Shown: positions 35,777 to 46,636, numbered from the stretch's first letter. The stretch: 64,000 nucleotides of DNA from Chytriomyces cf. hyalinus JEL632 (GCA_025435555.1 JAIWWG010000056.1:124001-188000); one strand, 5' to 3'. The notes: generated by a model not told the origin, from the sequence alone. Translations and numbers: made by a program.

Positions 35777-36821
35777 TCAGAATGCTATTGACTGCCTTCG
35801 CCCTTTTTCAACATAAAAATACGGATTCTCTTGTGTGATGGGTTCCAAATGCGCCGCCTCCGCTTCCAGCTCATCTGCGTCACTTCCAACTTTCGCCTTT
35901 TTGGGTTTGAGTACATGCACTGTTATGATAAAGAGCAAAAGGATTTGATTCAGAAAACTAAAAAGAAACAGTAAACTACAAAAAAAAGATGACCGAACCT
36001 CCATTAATCTTATAAGTGGCACGCCGATTTTGAAACCAAAAGCGAACCTGCCTCTCCTGAATCGACAGCCTCTGTGCAAGACTATTGCGTAACGCGGCGC
36101 TTGGGAATGGGTTCTTTTCAAACACGGCAACGAGAGTGGATAGCTGCGATTCGGTGGGTTTGAATTTCGTAGGACGGCCACTGGTTGATAGGGATAGCGG
36201 TCCAGGTTTTGAAGGGTCGCAGTTTTCGATACGGTTGTCAAAATTCGTTGACGGGTATTGGAAACGGTGTGGTTGTGGGAAATTTGGCAGGCTTTCTGTT
36301 GAGTGAATTAGGGAAGAGAGAGGTGCAAGCATGTAAGTTGTTGCGGGTGATGCGGGCTGTGGAATCGTGTAATGCGGTTGGTCTAGTGCTTCTTCTGAAG
36401 AGTAGCAAGATGATTGGAAGCTGTCGGGTTGCTCCGCAGGAGGACGCATGTACACTTCAAAATCAGATTCTGTCTTTGGAGGACACAAGTATGTTTCGAA
36501 ACTTGAAGCGTTGTTTGAGGAAAGCTGGTTGATGGCGTCCTGCAGTTGTATGGAATTGTAACAACTCTGTTCGACTGGGTTGAATTCAAACATGGCCGAT
36601 TGTAAGCTTGCTTCGAACGAGTCTGAGAGAGGATACATGGCGGCGGTTGGCATGGACGTTCGTCGCCGCAGTGCTCCAAAGTCTGTATCCGCTGCTGATG
36701 CTGATAGATCCGCTGCTCGACCTCTTTGCAAATGTTCTGCTGGCACCGAGAAGCGCCTGTCGAGAATGGCGTTGTCGCTGGTGAAACCTCCAGATGCAGA
36801 AGCGGTGTTGTCTGAGTTCAT
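35777..36821 (-). CDS. Homeodomain transcription factor 1
   Basis: Two exons (35999-36821, 35777-35919) encode 321 aa. The homeodomain (about residues 205-262) runs from TKFKPTESQLSTLVAVF through AALRNSLAQRLSIQERQ to the recognition helix VRFWFQNRRATYKING. The intron lies just after it. N-terminal to it is a Ser/Pro-rich region with RRFSVP and RRTSMP sites. The C-terminus has a block shared with the neighbouring paralog (LEPITQENPYFYVEKGRRQS). It is a nuclear DNA-binding regulator; targets unknown. The start is the ATG at 36821; an in-frame GTG upstream is ignored. Confidence 0.88.
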
Positions 36822-37070
36822 TCTGACCACAAAAACGCTATTTTTGGAGTTTTTTTTTTTTTTTTTTTATTATGCACTGAAACAATGAATGAAAAAAAAA
36901 AAAACTGTTTCAGAATGTCCGAAAATAAACGATGAACTAAATTTTTTTTTAATTTTCCACGCATTTACCATTAATGCGGGGGGGGGGGGGGGGGGAGGGA
37001 GGGTTGTCAGCCAAAAATGCCAAAAAACCAAACCCTTTAAAACACGTTGACCAAATATAATATATTATTT
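36822..37070. other. Spacer between homeobox genes with T- and G-homopolymers
   Basis: Contains a T-run (about 36851-36869), an A-run near 36892-36904 and an uninterrupted run of 18 G at 36978-36995 continuing as GAGGGAGGG. The G-tract could form a quadruplex. Confidence 0.8.
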
Positions 37071-38024
37071 TTACAAAACAACTGTCATTGAATTCCGTCG
37101 CCCCTTTTCCACGTAGAAAAACGGGTTGTCCATCGACACGGGTTCCAAATCCAACTCGGCCTCCTCGTCAGTACCACCCATCGAAGTGGATGGCGCGCAA
37201 TCATCATGAGAAACAACAACCTTCTTTCCTTTCGGCTTCAAAACATGAATCCCATTAATCTTGTACGTTGCGCGTCGGTTCTGGAACCAAAAACGAATCT
37301 GTTTCGGTTGCACTCCAAGCGTGTCGGCCAAACTTGACCGTAAAGCTGCACTCGGGAACGGGTTTTTTTCAAACAGGCCCACGAGGAGTGCCAGTTGCGA
37401 TTCGGTGGGTTTGAATTTACCCGGTTTGGGTGTAGATGTTGTGAAAGTGTTGGTGCTGTGGTGGTGTTGTTGTTGTGGCGGTGACGAGTGCTGCGTGTCG
37501 TGAGGTCCGTTTAAGCGTGTGGGCTCGCTGGTTGCAGATAAGATGGCGTACTTGGGCGAGTTGGGCGAGTTTGGAGAAGTTGCTTCAAAAGTCGGAAGGG
37601 AGACCGAGTCCGAAGGAGACACGTTGACTGACGCCATGGGAAGTGGAGCGGTAACAGCAGTGAAAGGATTCGGGTTGTACATCTGAAATGGGAATGACGC
37701 AAACTCTGGCAAAGTTGAGAAAAGTTTCGGGTTGTAGCCGAGACTTTGCTGGTTAAACATGCCAATCATCATGGGCGTTGAAGGAGCTGAATTGGCGTCA
37801 GAAGCAAGATTCAATGCTTCGTAATCCAAGGATTGGACAGGTGGTAGCATCAAGTTGGCAGCGGGTAGTGACATGCGGCGGTCAAACGATGCGTTGGTAA
37901 GAGGAAATGGTTGGTAGCCTTCTGGAGCCGACTGCCTCCTGTCAAACAAGTAGGCGAGTGTAGCGTCACTGATATCGTCGACAGTTGCGGGGGAACCCAT
38001 AGTTTGTTGCGGAAGACTCTGCAT
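37071..38024 (-). CDS. Homeodomain transcription factor 2
   Basis: Intronless, 317 aa, tandem paralog of the downstream homeobox gene. The homeodomain spans GKFKPTESQLALLVGLF to IRFWFQNRRATYKINGI. The tail LEPVSMDNPFFYVEKGRRNS matches its paralog. The N-terminal half contains RRQSAP and RRMSLP, Ser/Pro-rich spacers and a His/Gln run before the homeodomain. The sister gene's intron falls at the same place, directly after KING, where this copy reads through to IHVLKPKGKK, so one copy has lost or gained the intron. Confidence 0.9.
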   Translation of the reverse strand: MQSLPQQTMGSPATVDDISDATLAYLFDRRQSAPEGYQPFPLTNASFDRRMSLPAANLMLPPVQSLDYEALNLASDANSAPSTPMMIGMFNQQSLGYNPKLFSTLPEFASFPFQMYNPNPFTAVTAPLPMASVNVSPSDSVSLPTFEATSPNSPNSPKYAILSATSEPTRLNGPHDTQHSSPPQQQHHHSTNTFTTSTPKPGKFKPTESQLALLVGLFEKNPFPSAALRSSLADTLGVQPKQIRFWFQNRRATYKINGIHVLKPKGKKVVVSHDDCAPSTSMGGTDEEAELDLEPVSMDNPFFYVEKGRRNSMTVVL

Positions 38025-38961
38025 GTCAGTTGTTTTGTGAGATGGAACAGCTTTTTTTCCGACGGGGAAAGGTTGTGGGCTCTTAATCGCCTGTTTTTAT
38101 GGGGATTTGCGGTTTCAAAAATAATTGAAATGAATGAAACACACCCTCCACCCTTACACACATAAATAGAATTTTTCAACTATACTTGGCGTGTGTGTGA
38201 AACGTACCGTTTTTTCCGTAAATAATGAGGCGAATGACTTGGTAAAGTCTCATTCATGGCGAGTATGAGGTGATACTTTCGCTTGCAATGTTGCGCAATC
38301 GGTGTCAGTAGTTTGAAAACTCGGTTACTCATCCGTCAAAGAAGTACACGTGGTGGTGATGCACATTGGCTCATTCTGTATGATTTTGTTCTGTTGGGTA
38401 TGTCGATCATGCCCCTTTGCTTCATGGAAACAAAACAAGGAAGCATAAAAAGAAGCCTGATGCCGCGTCCGCAGATATTAAGAAGAGGAGACGCAGCAGA
38501 AGGCGCGCACTTTGAAAAGGAATCAAAGAAAAGCAAAACGAGCAAAACGACAGCGACTGACTGAATTTGCAGGGATAAAGTCGCCGAACGAGCAGCACTC
38601 TAATCAACTAATTTGAGTGCTTTTCATTCAAAAAATTTATCACTCAAAAACTTTGAAGAAATAGAGTGTAAAAAGCCGTTTTGAACCTTCTCCAACTCGA
38701 TACAAACGTATTTGGTGTTGTCGTTTCACTGCTGCCTGCCTCCCTTGTCGCCGTCCTAAACAACTGGCAGCTGAAACAAGTGAAACCGTGTCATCCCCTG
38801 CAACCAACAACTGTCTTGCAACGAACGCGTAAGAAACTAGATTCACCGAAAGGAGAGACGGGCATGCGAGCCATCAATGCCATTGACACAGGCAGCACGC
38901 TTGCAATCACGGCTTGACGAGAACAAAAGACGAGCGTCATCCACGGCATATACACACACGC
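38025..38961. other. Intergenic region
   Basis: Upstream region of homeobox gene 2 and left flank of the DUF4246 remnant. No convincing coding sequence. Confidence 0.5.
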
Positions 38962-40164
38962 ATGTGCGGAATAGTAATTTCCCAAGACAACAAATGTTAC
39001 TGGCTGCCTTCCAGCTTTGCCGTAACCTCAGCAGGCAAAGTACCGATCGAATCCTACATCAATGACCTAGATCCTGGAATGCATGGTGTCATTGCGGGTG
39101 CATTCGAAACGCTGCTGCCCATGTTTGAGAGGGCATTGCAGGCCAGGGATCAACCGCAACCGCAGCGCTTGTCACAGTTCAGAGCTAAAAGAATCTTTGA
39201 GAACGAATACCCGATCAAATGGACGGACAAGCAGTGTAGCATGTGCTTGCGATCCTGTGATCCAGTGTTTGCGGTTGTGGACTCGTCGGTGTTACTTTGT
39301 CGAACGTGCTGCAATGTGCGGTTGGCACGAGACGCGATTGTTCGCCGAGACCGCCCGTTCCTCCGGCTCAATTATTCTGCAAACGATCTTGCGTATAACC
39401 TTGTTCAACTCGTTCAACCGGTGACACCGCTGCCAACATTCCTGCGAGGAAGGAACTTGCGCGTTGTCACGCGTATGTCGGACATTTATTTGACTCCCGA
39501 GAATCCTATGTACAAGGTATGCGCGTAGCATGCTGAAGAAATTGCTTGCCAACGAGTTGTTGCAATGGCTGTCGTGTTTCTAGAGGCGAGCAACATTTCC
39601 ACGTCACATCTCACATTCAGACAAGGAAACAAAAAAAGCAGCAACCACTCTGTTCAATACTATAAACGAATCGATGGAACCGCGCGGAATGATGTGGATC
39701 GTTTGCATGGCTTCAATCATGGCGAGTCGAGCCAGGCTGAAGTTGTTGGTCAAATAAGTGCACTTGAAAACCGAGCAGTCGTGTTCCCGACCATATATAC
39801 ACATAGATTGGAATCGTTTTCATTCCTGGACCCGAATAAGGATGGACATCGGACCGTGTTGGTCTTTTATCTGGTGGATCCTCGGCTGAACAGAGGCGCA
39901 TCGCTGGATGGCATTTCTTCTGAATTGAATGGCCTCATGGGCAGACTTTCGGCGAGACAGGTTTTTATTAACCCTTTTGAACTCATCTTTCCAAATATGA
40001 ATCCAATACGATGCAATTCACCAGAGCCAAGATATCATAAACGACAGTCTCTGCAGACAGTCATCATAATCTCGCATACTTTGCCTTCCCCAATCCTGTT
40101 GCCGTTACTGCGAAACGACCCCCAACGGACGCTGCTCTTCACAAGTCGTGGTCTAACTCACTAA
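38962..40164 (+). pseudogene. DUF4246-family gene, 5'-truncated and with an in-frame TAG
   Basis: The frame encodes DUF4246 blocks in order: WLPSSFAVTSAGKVPIESYI and NDLDPGMHGVIAG, then FLRGRNLRVVTRMSDIYLTP and ENPMYK. After a stop at 39526-39528 the same frame continues HAEEIACQRVVA, VVFLEASNISTSHLTFRQ and VVFPTIYTHRLESFSFLDP, then HRTVLVFYLVDP. In family members the residue before this His is normally Trp (WHxEG), so the TAG sits exactly on the expected TGG codon. The usual long N-terminal third is absent. This points to a truncated pseudogene; readthrough is a less likely alternative. A Cys-rich patch (CSMCLRSCDP, CRTCC) is unusual for the family. Confidence 0.7.
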
Positions 40165-40770
40165 TCGGGCCGACTGGATTTTTGATGAGAACCATCAACT
40201 CAAGTAGGAGCTGCCAATAGCGACACCAACAAAACCTGAAATGGGTCGCCAACATATGAAGTAAAAAATCATGACCAACGGTTCGCTTGCGAAGCCCGAG
40301 TTTAAAGAAAGAAATCGGCAGTGAACCCAATGTAGACTGGCGGACTGCGTTGTCTTTCAAGAGAGCGATTGTAAAATGGGTACATCGAGCTTTTTTAGTC
40401 ACGCTAGAAGTGAGACCTTTCTTCATAACAATAAAGCAAATCTGTGTTTCACTTCTGGTTGCACAGCAAGCTGCGTCTGGAAGATGCTTCAGCATCAACA
40501 TCGCGAAAAGCGCGCAGGATGCATCAGTTCATTCTCGTAAAACGGCTGGAGTCATGACGTGATTGCGTCCCCCTGCCTTCACGCAGTTGTAGCTGCCAAT
40601 TTGGTTCAATAAATTTGTGACCGCAACAATAAATTTGTGATCGGAACAAAGACTTAACTGATTTGGACATGAGACGGGCATTGTTGGTCTGGGTGATGCA
40701 GAACGAGACCAGAATGAAGTGTAACAAGAAATAAGGGTCGGAGCAATGCACATGACCTGCCTCATCTTCA
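40165..40770. other. Intergenic region
   Basis: Holds a short imperfect tandem repeat (AATAAATTTGTGACCGCAAC and a variant, about 40609-40650). No gene recognised. Confidence 0.5.
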
Positions 40771-43292
40771 TTATTTGTGTGTACTGATCACCTCCCTCAC
40801 AAATTCCTTGTACGCTGCGACAAAACGCGTCCCAAAAAACAACTTCGCAAATTCGCTTTCCAGGTTCACACAGATGACATAGTCATCCCTAACCGCACCT
40901 GATTTAAAACCCTCCTTCAAACTTGGCGCTGAATCCGGTAATTCAAACCGCATATGAACAAAACGGGACTTGTTCTTTTTAACTGCCAGCAAACATTTCT
41001 TCCGCACATCATCTTGATATTTGTACCAATTGTCAGGGTCCATAGTTGCAATGTTCTTTTTGCATTGCGTGGCGGTGACAAACATCGATGACTTGGAACG
41101 CGGTGTCGACGTTGTCTTGACATGGCAAGAGAAAACGCTGTACCGTAGGTCAGGGCCGGCATTTGAAGGAGGACAAATGACCCACGGAAAATCCGGCTCT
41201 TGCAATTGCCGCAAGAATATGTTCACATCGCCACTTTTAAAGCGACAATCCATAAATCCGACGGGCCTTGGGATCTCCAACTTATGTACCCATTTCGGTA
41301 ACAACTCTTTCAGGCCAGCTTCCAGCCACCATCCTTGTAGAAATCGAATCGCTATGATAAGCTCCATATGATGACCTCGTTCTGCGGGTGACATGGCTGG
41401 GGCTTCTACTGGAGCAAAGAAACTTGAAGCGAAGTGTTCCAACAGGGCATGTGGGTGTTGATCAGCCAGGAAATTCATACCGGCCCCGAGAACCATCGGC
41501 TCAGTCATAAACGCTTGCCACTCGTCACGTTCAAGCTGCACCATCACAAGGCATGTTGAGACGAGATCCATTTCCGCGCGAATGTTTTTGCGTGTTCTAT
41601 TTCCGAACAATGATGTAACACATAGCTCAAGGAGTGTATTCGAGACAAGTCTTCTTGAAAACGGATCATTTTCGTTGACAATGGGTTCTATGGACCAAGA
41701 TATCCGTTGCGCCCAAAAGTCGTACAGTGAAAACTTGTTGTCCGCAGATTCAACCTCTGCTGAAGAGCCAGCCCGAGTGGTCACGAGACGGCAATACGAC
41801 TGGAAAGCCTCCCGTACATCACTGGTGTTAAGCAGCTCATGGAGGAACGAAGTGAAAAATCTGGGACGTCCTTGCAGAAAATTCGAGATTTCCAAAAAAA
41901 GAGTCTCCTGTGAATCGATTATGTCCTTTCGAATCCACTTCGAGCATAACTTGAGTATTACTGCAGGTTTGAGATAGCTGAAGTTGGTGAAGATGTGGAC
42001 ATCGGTAGGTTTCTTTCCAGCTGCTGAATAAATTAAATCAACATTGCGGATTCGCATGTGCGTGCCACACCAAATCGATTTGAGTTGATGCTTTATGATG
42101 TGCCGCGTCGCGAATGAAAATAAGGACCGCGGAAACTTCAGTTTGTTGCGGGAGATGCCCTGTAGATCAGATTTTGATGAACGGTAGTCTGCCGTAAGAA
42201 TGTCTAGGAGTTGTTGAGACTCGTCAAATATGACTCGGCCATCGAATTCGCTCTTTAACCGCAGAAATATCTGAGAAACGAGGTTGCCAGAATACGATAT
42301 GAGTTCCGAAAATATTTGTTCGAATACTAAGCGCGAACGTCCGCTCCGCTGCATGCAGTGCCAACCAAAGGGGTCAACATTGCTTTGTTTGCGCAGGATT
42401 TTCAGAACAAGCAAGCGTGTCGCGATCAAGGCATTGATCATGGTTTCCGAGTAGACTTCAAAGACATTTTGGGTGTAGTCATTCTTGATGGGCGGATTTT
42501 TTGTTTTCAACAGACCGATCATTGCTTGAACATCTGAATCCTTCGCACAGTCGAAATACAGGCACCAGTGATGCCGCGCATAGTCGTAGCAGGTTCGCGT
42601 CTTACCGCACCCACTCACGCCAATCAGAATGATGGTGCGTTTGGCGATTTTCAGCAGCTCGTCAACTGGCATGTTGAGACCGATGGATGCCTCGTCTTCG
42701 TAAATTTCATGGGAGTAGAGCAAGTCGGGAACTCCATCCAATGCTTTGACTTCAATTTTCAGGACCTTTAAAGGTTGGTCGATATCATCCATAGATTCCC
42801 AGGCAGAGAAGACATTTTTTTTTTTGTTAGCGTCGTCCTCCAACGAAACAAACATTGAGAGTCGTCTGAATGCCTCTTTAATACTGATATCTTCTGGCGG
42901 ATCAGCTTTCGTGACCCTTTGTTTCGATACGCCTATTCCGAACCGTTAGTCAGATCGAGTTAAACTGCGAACAGCTCACCACCATCAGTATGTGCCGCAT
43001 AAAATGCTCTCTCCCTTTCAAGTGCCGCAGTCGCTTCATTTAGGGCCTCCCTCTCTTCTTTCAATGCCGCCCTCTCTTCTTTTAGCGCTGCAATCGCTTC
43101 ATTCAGCTCCTCCTTCCTGATCTGGTATTCAGGGTCTTCAACAGTGTACTCAGGATGCCTGATTCTCCAGTCCTTCAAGGTCTTCTCAACTTCCGAAAGA
43201 TTGGTTTTGGCATTCGAAACGCTGATTTTGGCTTCTTCGACGGAGGCTTTGGCTGCGGCCACGGCTTGTTGTGCGGTGACGACGTCTGCCAT
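40771..43292 (-). CDS. Crinkler-like coiled-coil / P-loop NTPase, possible nuclease C-terminus
   Basis: Two exons (42980-43292, 40771-42932) separated by a 47-nt intron with a CTAAC branch site encode 824 aa. The N-terminal 100 residues are a charged heptad coiled coil with EERAALKEEREAL repeats. A P-loop follows (ILIGVSGCGKTRTCYDYARH) and a Walker B-like RVIFDESQQLL. The C-terminal region has AGPDLRYSVFSCHVKTT, which resembles a divergent PD-(D/E)xK nuclease core. This NTPase-nuclease order is that of Crinkler-RHS effector-type proteins known from chytrids and oomycetes, here with a coiled coil instead of the ubiquitin-like header. There is no signal peptide. The function is inferred only from architecture. 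Confidence 0.65.
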
Positions 43293-43541
43293 TGTTTCCT
43301 TTTTTTTTTGTGGTGGTGAAACACATTGTCACTTAATTTGATAAAATCTTTTTAAAAAGGGACAAGAACTTCAGAATTGTGGATGCAGCGTCATGTCTCT
43401 TATCCTCGCGCGTTTATTTGTAAAATCGCAAATGACATCCGCTGTACCAGCATAAACGATGTGAGAGGAACTGAAGGGAATTCTTTTTGGCGTATAATAT
43501 AAAATAGCATGAAGAGGCAAGTAAGCCAGGATACAATCTCT

Positions 43542-43686
43542 TCAATGGTCATCATCTTCTTCGGCTGGAAGAGGCATGGCAGCGGCCTCGGCCAAATCGA
43601 CTTCGTATTGCTTCAGGAGAGCAGGGTCGACACTGACTTCAGGTGGGGCAAGAGCTGGGTCAGCAACAAACTCAAGGGAAGGGTTG
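43542..43686 (-). pseudogene. GSP1: Orphan last exon of Ran GTPase
   Basis: A 145-nt minus-strand exon follows a normal acceptor (TTTTACAG) and encodes the Ran C-terminus: [20 protein letters not shown], then a helix and the acidic end EEDDDH. The phase (2) fits the usual Ran exon junction. No other Ran exon (P-loop, DTAGQE or the KPFLWLARK block) is found upstream within the window. It therefore looks like a fragment moved as genomic DNA including intron sequence, not a processed copy. Confidence 0.7.
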
Positions 43687-44613
43687 CTGTAAAATTATTT
43701 GATCAGTTTTTTGGAACGCGAGTGTGCTTGCTCGAAACGTGCGTACACTTTCGAAAGGCTTTAAACCGTACATCCACCGCTACGTATGTCCACGTCCTCC
43801 CAGAATCATGCTCAAACATCTGAAGGCTCAAGAGCTTAAGAGCCGAGTTGCACCAGTTGCCAAAATGACAAAGAAGGCGACAGGAATTCGAAAAGTTTGG
43901 GACATTCAAGATGCAAAGAAATCCTACAAAAAGTTTCAAAGGATCGAAAAGGTGGAGGAATACGCACAAAGGATGATGGGAAAGCTGTGCGTGCTGGCAT
44001 GTCGAAGGCAATGATTGAAGAGCACTCGCGTCATGACACGCCGAGTGCGCTTTGGGCAGAGTTGTAGCGATGGAATGATCCAGCGAATCGACTGTATAGA
44101 TTTTGAGTTGTGCTGGTGGATGATATTTGTGAATATAAAACAAATCTTCACTTGATTTGTGGTTGCTCTCATTCTGGAACATGATAGCAGTACTGGGAAT
44201 GTCAGCCTCAGGTGTTGTACTGGATAGACTGTCTGGCTGTAACAATCTTCAAACACAGAAAGACACGCGTTTATCCAGACTCCTCGCGAGACAGCCGAAG
44301 GGACCTCGATGGCTGTATCTTTCTTTGATTGCGAGCACACAAGTTAGCGCACAAATCTGTGCGTCTGTTACCGCTGTTTGCAAAGACTGGTTCACTGCAA
44401 AGATTTAAGTCTTTTTCCAGCTTTGACGAAAAGGAAAAACCCAAAATGCAAGGGAAAATGAAACTGAAATGAAAGGCACTAACAGAAGAAAAATTGTAGT
44501 TTTGAACAGTCATCCAAGTTTCAAGTTTTTTTCGGGTGTCAGCAGTTCTCTATAAATACACTCTCTCTGCTTTTCCTCAACAGGTCAGCTTTTCTCGTAC
44601 CTACACACCCAAC
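43687..44613. other. Intergenic region with an unassigned ORF
   Basis: A plus-strand frame at about 43727-44014 encodes a basic segment (KMTKKATGIRKVWDIQDAKK) without ATG at its start and without a family match I can name. It may be a fragment brought in with the Ran exon. A TATA box for the next gene lies at 44551. Confidence 0.4.
44551..44557 (+). promoter_or_regulatory. TATA box of small secreted protein 1
   Basis: TATAAAT lies 63 bp before the start codon. Confidence 0.55.
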
Positions 44614-44850
44614 ATGCAGTTTTACACCCTCATCGCCGCCTTTGCCACCTTGGCTGCTGCCGACTACCAACCCTCCAACTCCAATGCCAACGGATATAAT
44701 CCATCTGTCGCTGCATCAGGTTTCCCGAATTACGCGGCGCCTGCACAAACGCTCCTCGCAGGTGCACAAGTTACTGACTTGTACTCTGGCGGAAAAAGTT
44801 CAAGTATCGCGATTGCGGTGGTAGCAACTGTAGCAACGCTGTTGTTTTAG
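44614..44850 (+). CDS. Small secreted LYSG-family protein 1, probably GPI-anchored
   Basis: An intronless gene of 78 aa. It has a signal peptide (MQFYTLIAAFATLAAA), a short Asn/Pro/Ala-rich mature part, then DLYSGGKSSS and a hydrophobic C-terminus (IAIAVVATVATLLF) without a basic stop. This is the classic layout of a GPI-anchor signal with the omega site in YSGG. Three further genes and one remnant in this window share the LYSG motif and the same plan. Probably a cell-surface or wall peptide; no family known to me. Confidence 0.7.
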   Translation: MQFYTLIAAFATLAAADYQPSNSNANGYNPSVAASGFPNYAAPAQTLLAGAQVTDLYSGGKSSSIAIAVVATVATLLF

Positions 44851-45429
44851 TTGTATGCCGGATTTCTTTGTTTGGGCCTTTTATTTCGCAAACACACCAA
44901 TACCGCCGCCGCCGAAGCTGCGTGAGACTATAGTCGTTCCTTTTTTTCTTTTTTCTTCAAATAAAAGTGAAGAATTACCACTGAAAGTATGTTTGGTTTC
45001 CAAGTTGAATTTGTGTGGGCCAGCTGTAGATTGACAGCGCGCATCATTCGAATGTGGGAGATGGATGCATGACCTGAGTTACTACTGTTTGGCCCATATC
45101 ATATTGTTGCCCCCGTTCATATAAAATGCCTGAGCGGGATTTGTTTGTTTGCCCCTGATTTATTTATTTATCGCGAGTTCAGTATCTATTTAAAATAAAA
45201 ACGTGTTTGGTTGTTCTCACTGTTTGATTTATAAGCAAAATGATCGGTTGGGATGATGGGATGGAGATTGTGATTATAAATGCAAAAAGATAAGATTCTG
45301 ATTTATCATCTGATTAAACTAAAACATGATCATATAATATCCAGACAGACAGACGCTATATATATAAAACATAAAACATACCCTTTTGCATTGAAACAAA
45401 AACACACGCTCCCTCTCATCTCTCTAAAA
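44851..45429. other. Intergenic between LYSG genes 1 and 2
   Basis: AT-rich, no gene. The TATA box of gene 2 lies at 45357. Confidence 0.6.
45357..45368 (+). promoter_or_regulatory. TATA box of small secreted protein 2
   Basis: TATATATATAAA, 62 bp before the start codon measured from its 3' end. Confidence 0.6.
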
Positions 45430-45603
45430 ATGCAGTTCTCTGTTGTTGCCATTGTCGCCGCTTTTGTGTCTGTTGCCGCCGCTCAGGCCGCCGAGACTGT
45501 TGTTGCAACAGCAGCACCGCCTGCCACCTCCGCCCTCTACTCTGGTGCTGAGACTGTCGGTGCCGCTGCTGCCGTTGCCGCCGTCGCTGCCATGCTTCTG
45601 TAA
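45430..45603 (+). CDS. Small secreted LYSG-family protein 2
   Basis: 57 aa, intronless. Signal peptide MQFSVVAIVAAFVSVAAAQA, an Ala/Thr/Pro mature stretch of about 20 residues, ALYSGAETV and a hydrophobic end (AAAAVAAVAAMLL). Nearly the same plan and codons as gene 3, with the shared block LYSGAETV. If the omega site is the Gly or Ala of YSGAE, the mature peptide would be only about 22 residues. The ATG is clear: it follows an A-rich leader 62 bp after a strong TATA box. Confidence 0.75.
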   Translation: MQFSVVAIVAAFVSVAAAQAAETVVATAAPPATSALYSGAETVGAAAAVAAVAAMLL

Positions 45604-46199
45604 AAAAAGAAAAAACGCCTGTCGTTCCCAGTGTGACCTCGTTGTTTCCTTCTGCCTGCCAGTGTTTTCAGTGCATTCTGTTGTTAGACTTGTTCTTCTT
45701 CTTCTTCTTCTTCTGGTAAAAGAATAAAATGCAAGCGCTCGCTCTAGCCAGCATACATATAAAGCGTTGTTTGGTGTGCTTTGTCGAATGAGGAGTAGGT
45801 TCCAATATCCAATATCCAGAAGCAGACAACAAAGTAGGAAACCCCGACTGAATGACTCAATCAATTGGTTGGTGGCGTCATCCAATCACATCACTGTTCG
45901 TTCTCTCTGTCTCTGTCGCATGCATCACCACTCACACCGAAATCACCCCACCCACTTCCACTCACACTGCATCCACATCCTCGCAAGCAAGCACGTTCTG
46001 CATGCACGCAAATACACAAACAACAAACTTTGAAACAACACAACACAGGCTTTCTTATCCCCAAAATAATTGAACAATTCTTTTAATCAAAAAACCAAAA
46101 TAAAAATTAAAAAAAATTCTCCGACAGTGGAAAACCTTTCAAATTGTGTTTGTTTTCTTTATCAAAACATTTCCAAACCAAAAAAAAACTATTCTCAAA
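45604..46199. other. Intergenic between LYSG genes 2 and 3
   Basis: 3' flank with a (CTT)n tract near 45694-45715, then AT-rich leader. No gene. Confidence 0.6.
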
Positions 46200-46382
46200 A
46201 TGCAATTCTCTGCTGCCGCCATCATTGCCGCTATCGCCACCGTCGCCGCTGCCCAGTACGACGCCCCAAAGGCCACTGAGGCCGCTGTTGCCCCTGTCGC
46301 CGCCCAGACTGCCCTCTACTCGGGTGCCGAGACTGTCACTGTCGCTGCTGCCGTTGCCGCCGTTGTTGCCTTTGCCCTTTAA
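46200..46382 (+). CDS. Small secreted LYSG-family protein 3
   Basis: 60 aa, intronless. Signal peptide MQFSAAAIIAAIATVAAAQY, a short mature part with KATEAAVAPVAAQ, then ALYSGAETVTV and a hydrophobic C-terminus ending AFAL. Closest to gene 2. No TATA box is evident at the usual distance. Confidence 0.75.
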   Translation: MQFSAAAIIAAIATVAAAQYDAPKATEAAVAPVAAQTALYSGAETVTVAAAVAAVVAFAL

Positions 46383-46636
46383 ACCGCTCTCCCCACCACA
46401 TGCATCAAAGAGATATATATTCAGTTAGACCGACCGGGAGAGACATGCTCTCCAATTTCTTTTCCTTCACACTGGCTGCTGACAATAAAGTGAATTCTGT
46501 AGTTCACTGATCGTCTCAGGAATGATAGTGCATGAACTGTTTCCCCAGATGGCACAGTTGCAAGTCGACTATATGTCAGATTCCCCCAATCATTTTATTT
46601 TGCACCTCACCTCTCCTCATCTTGCAAGATAAGGTT

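Noticed and set aside
43703-44245. 180-codon minus-strand ORF upstream of the Ran exon
   Set aside because: Checked as a source of missing Ran exons; no P-loop, switch or KPFLWL motif and a composition unlike coding sequence.
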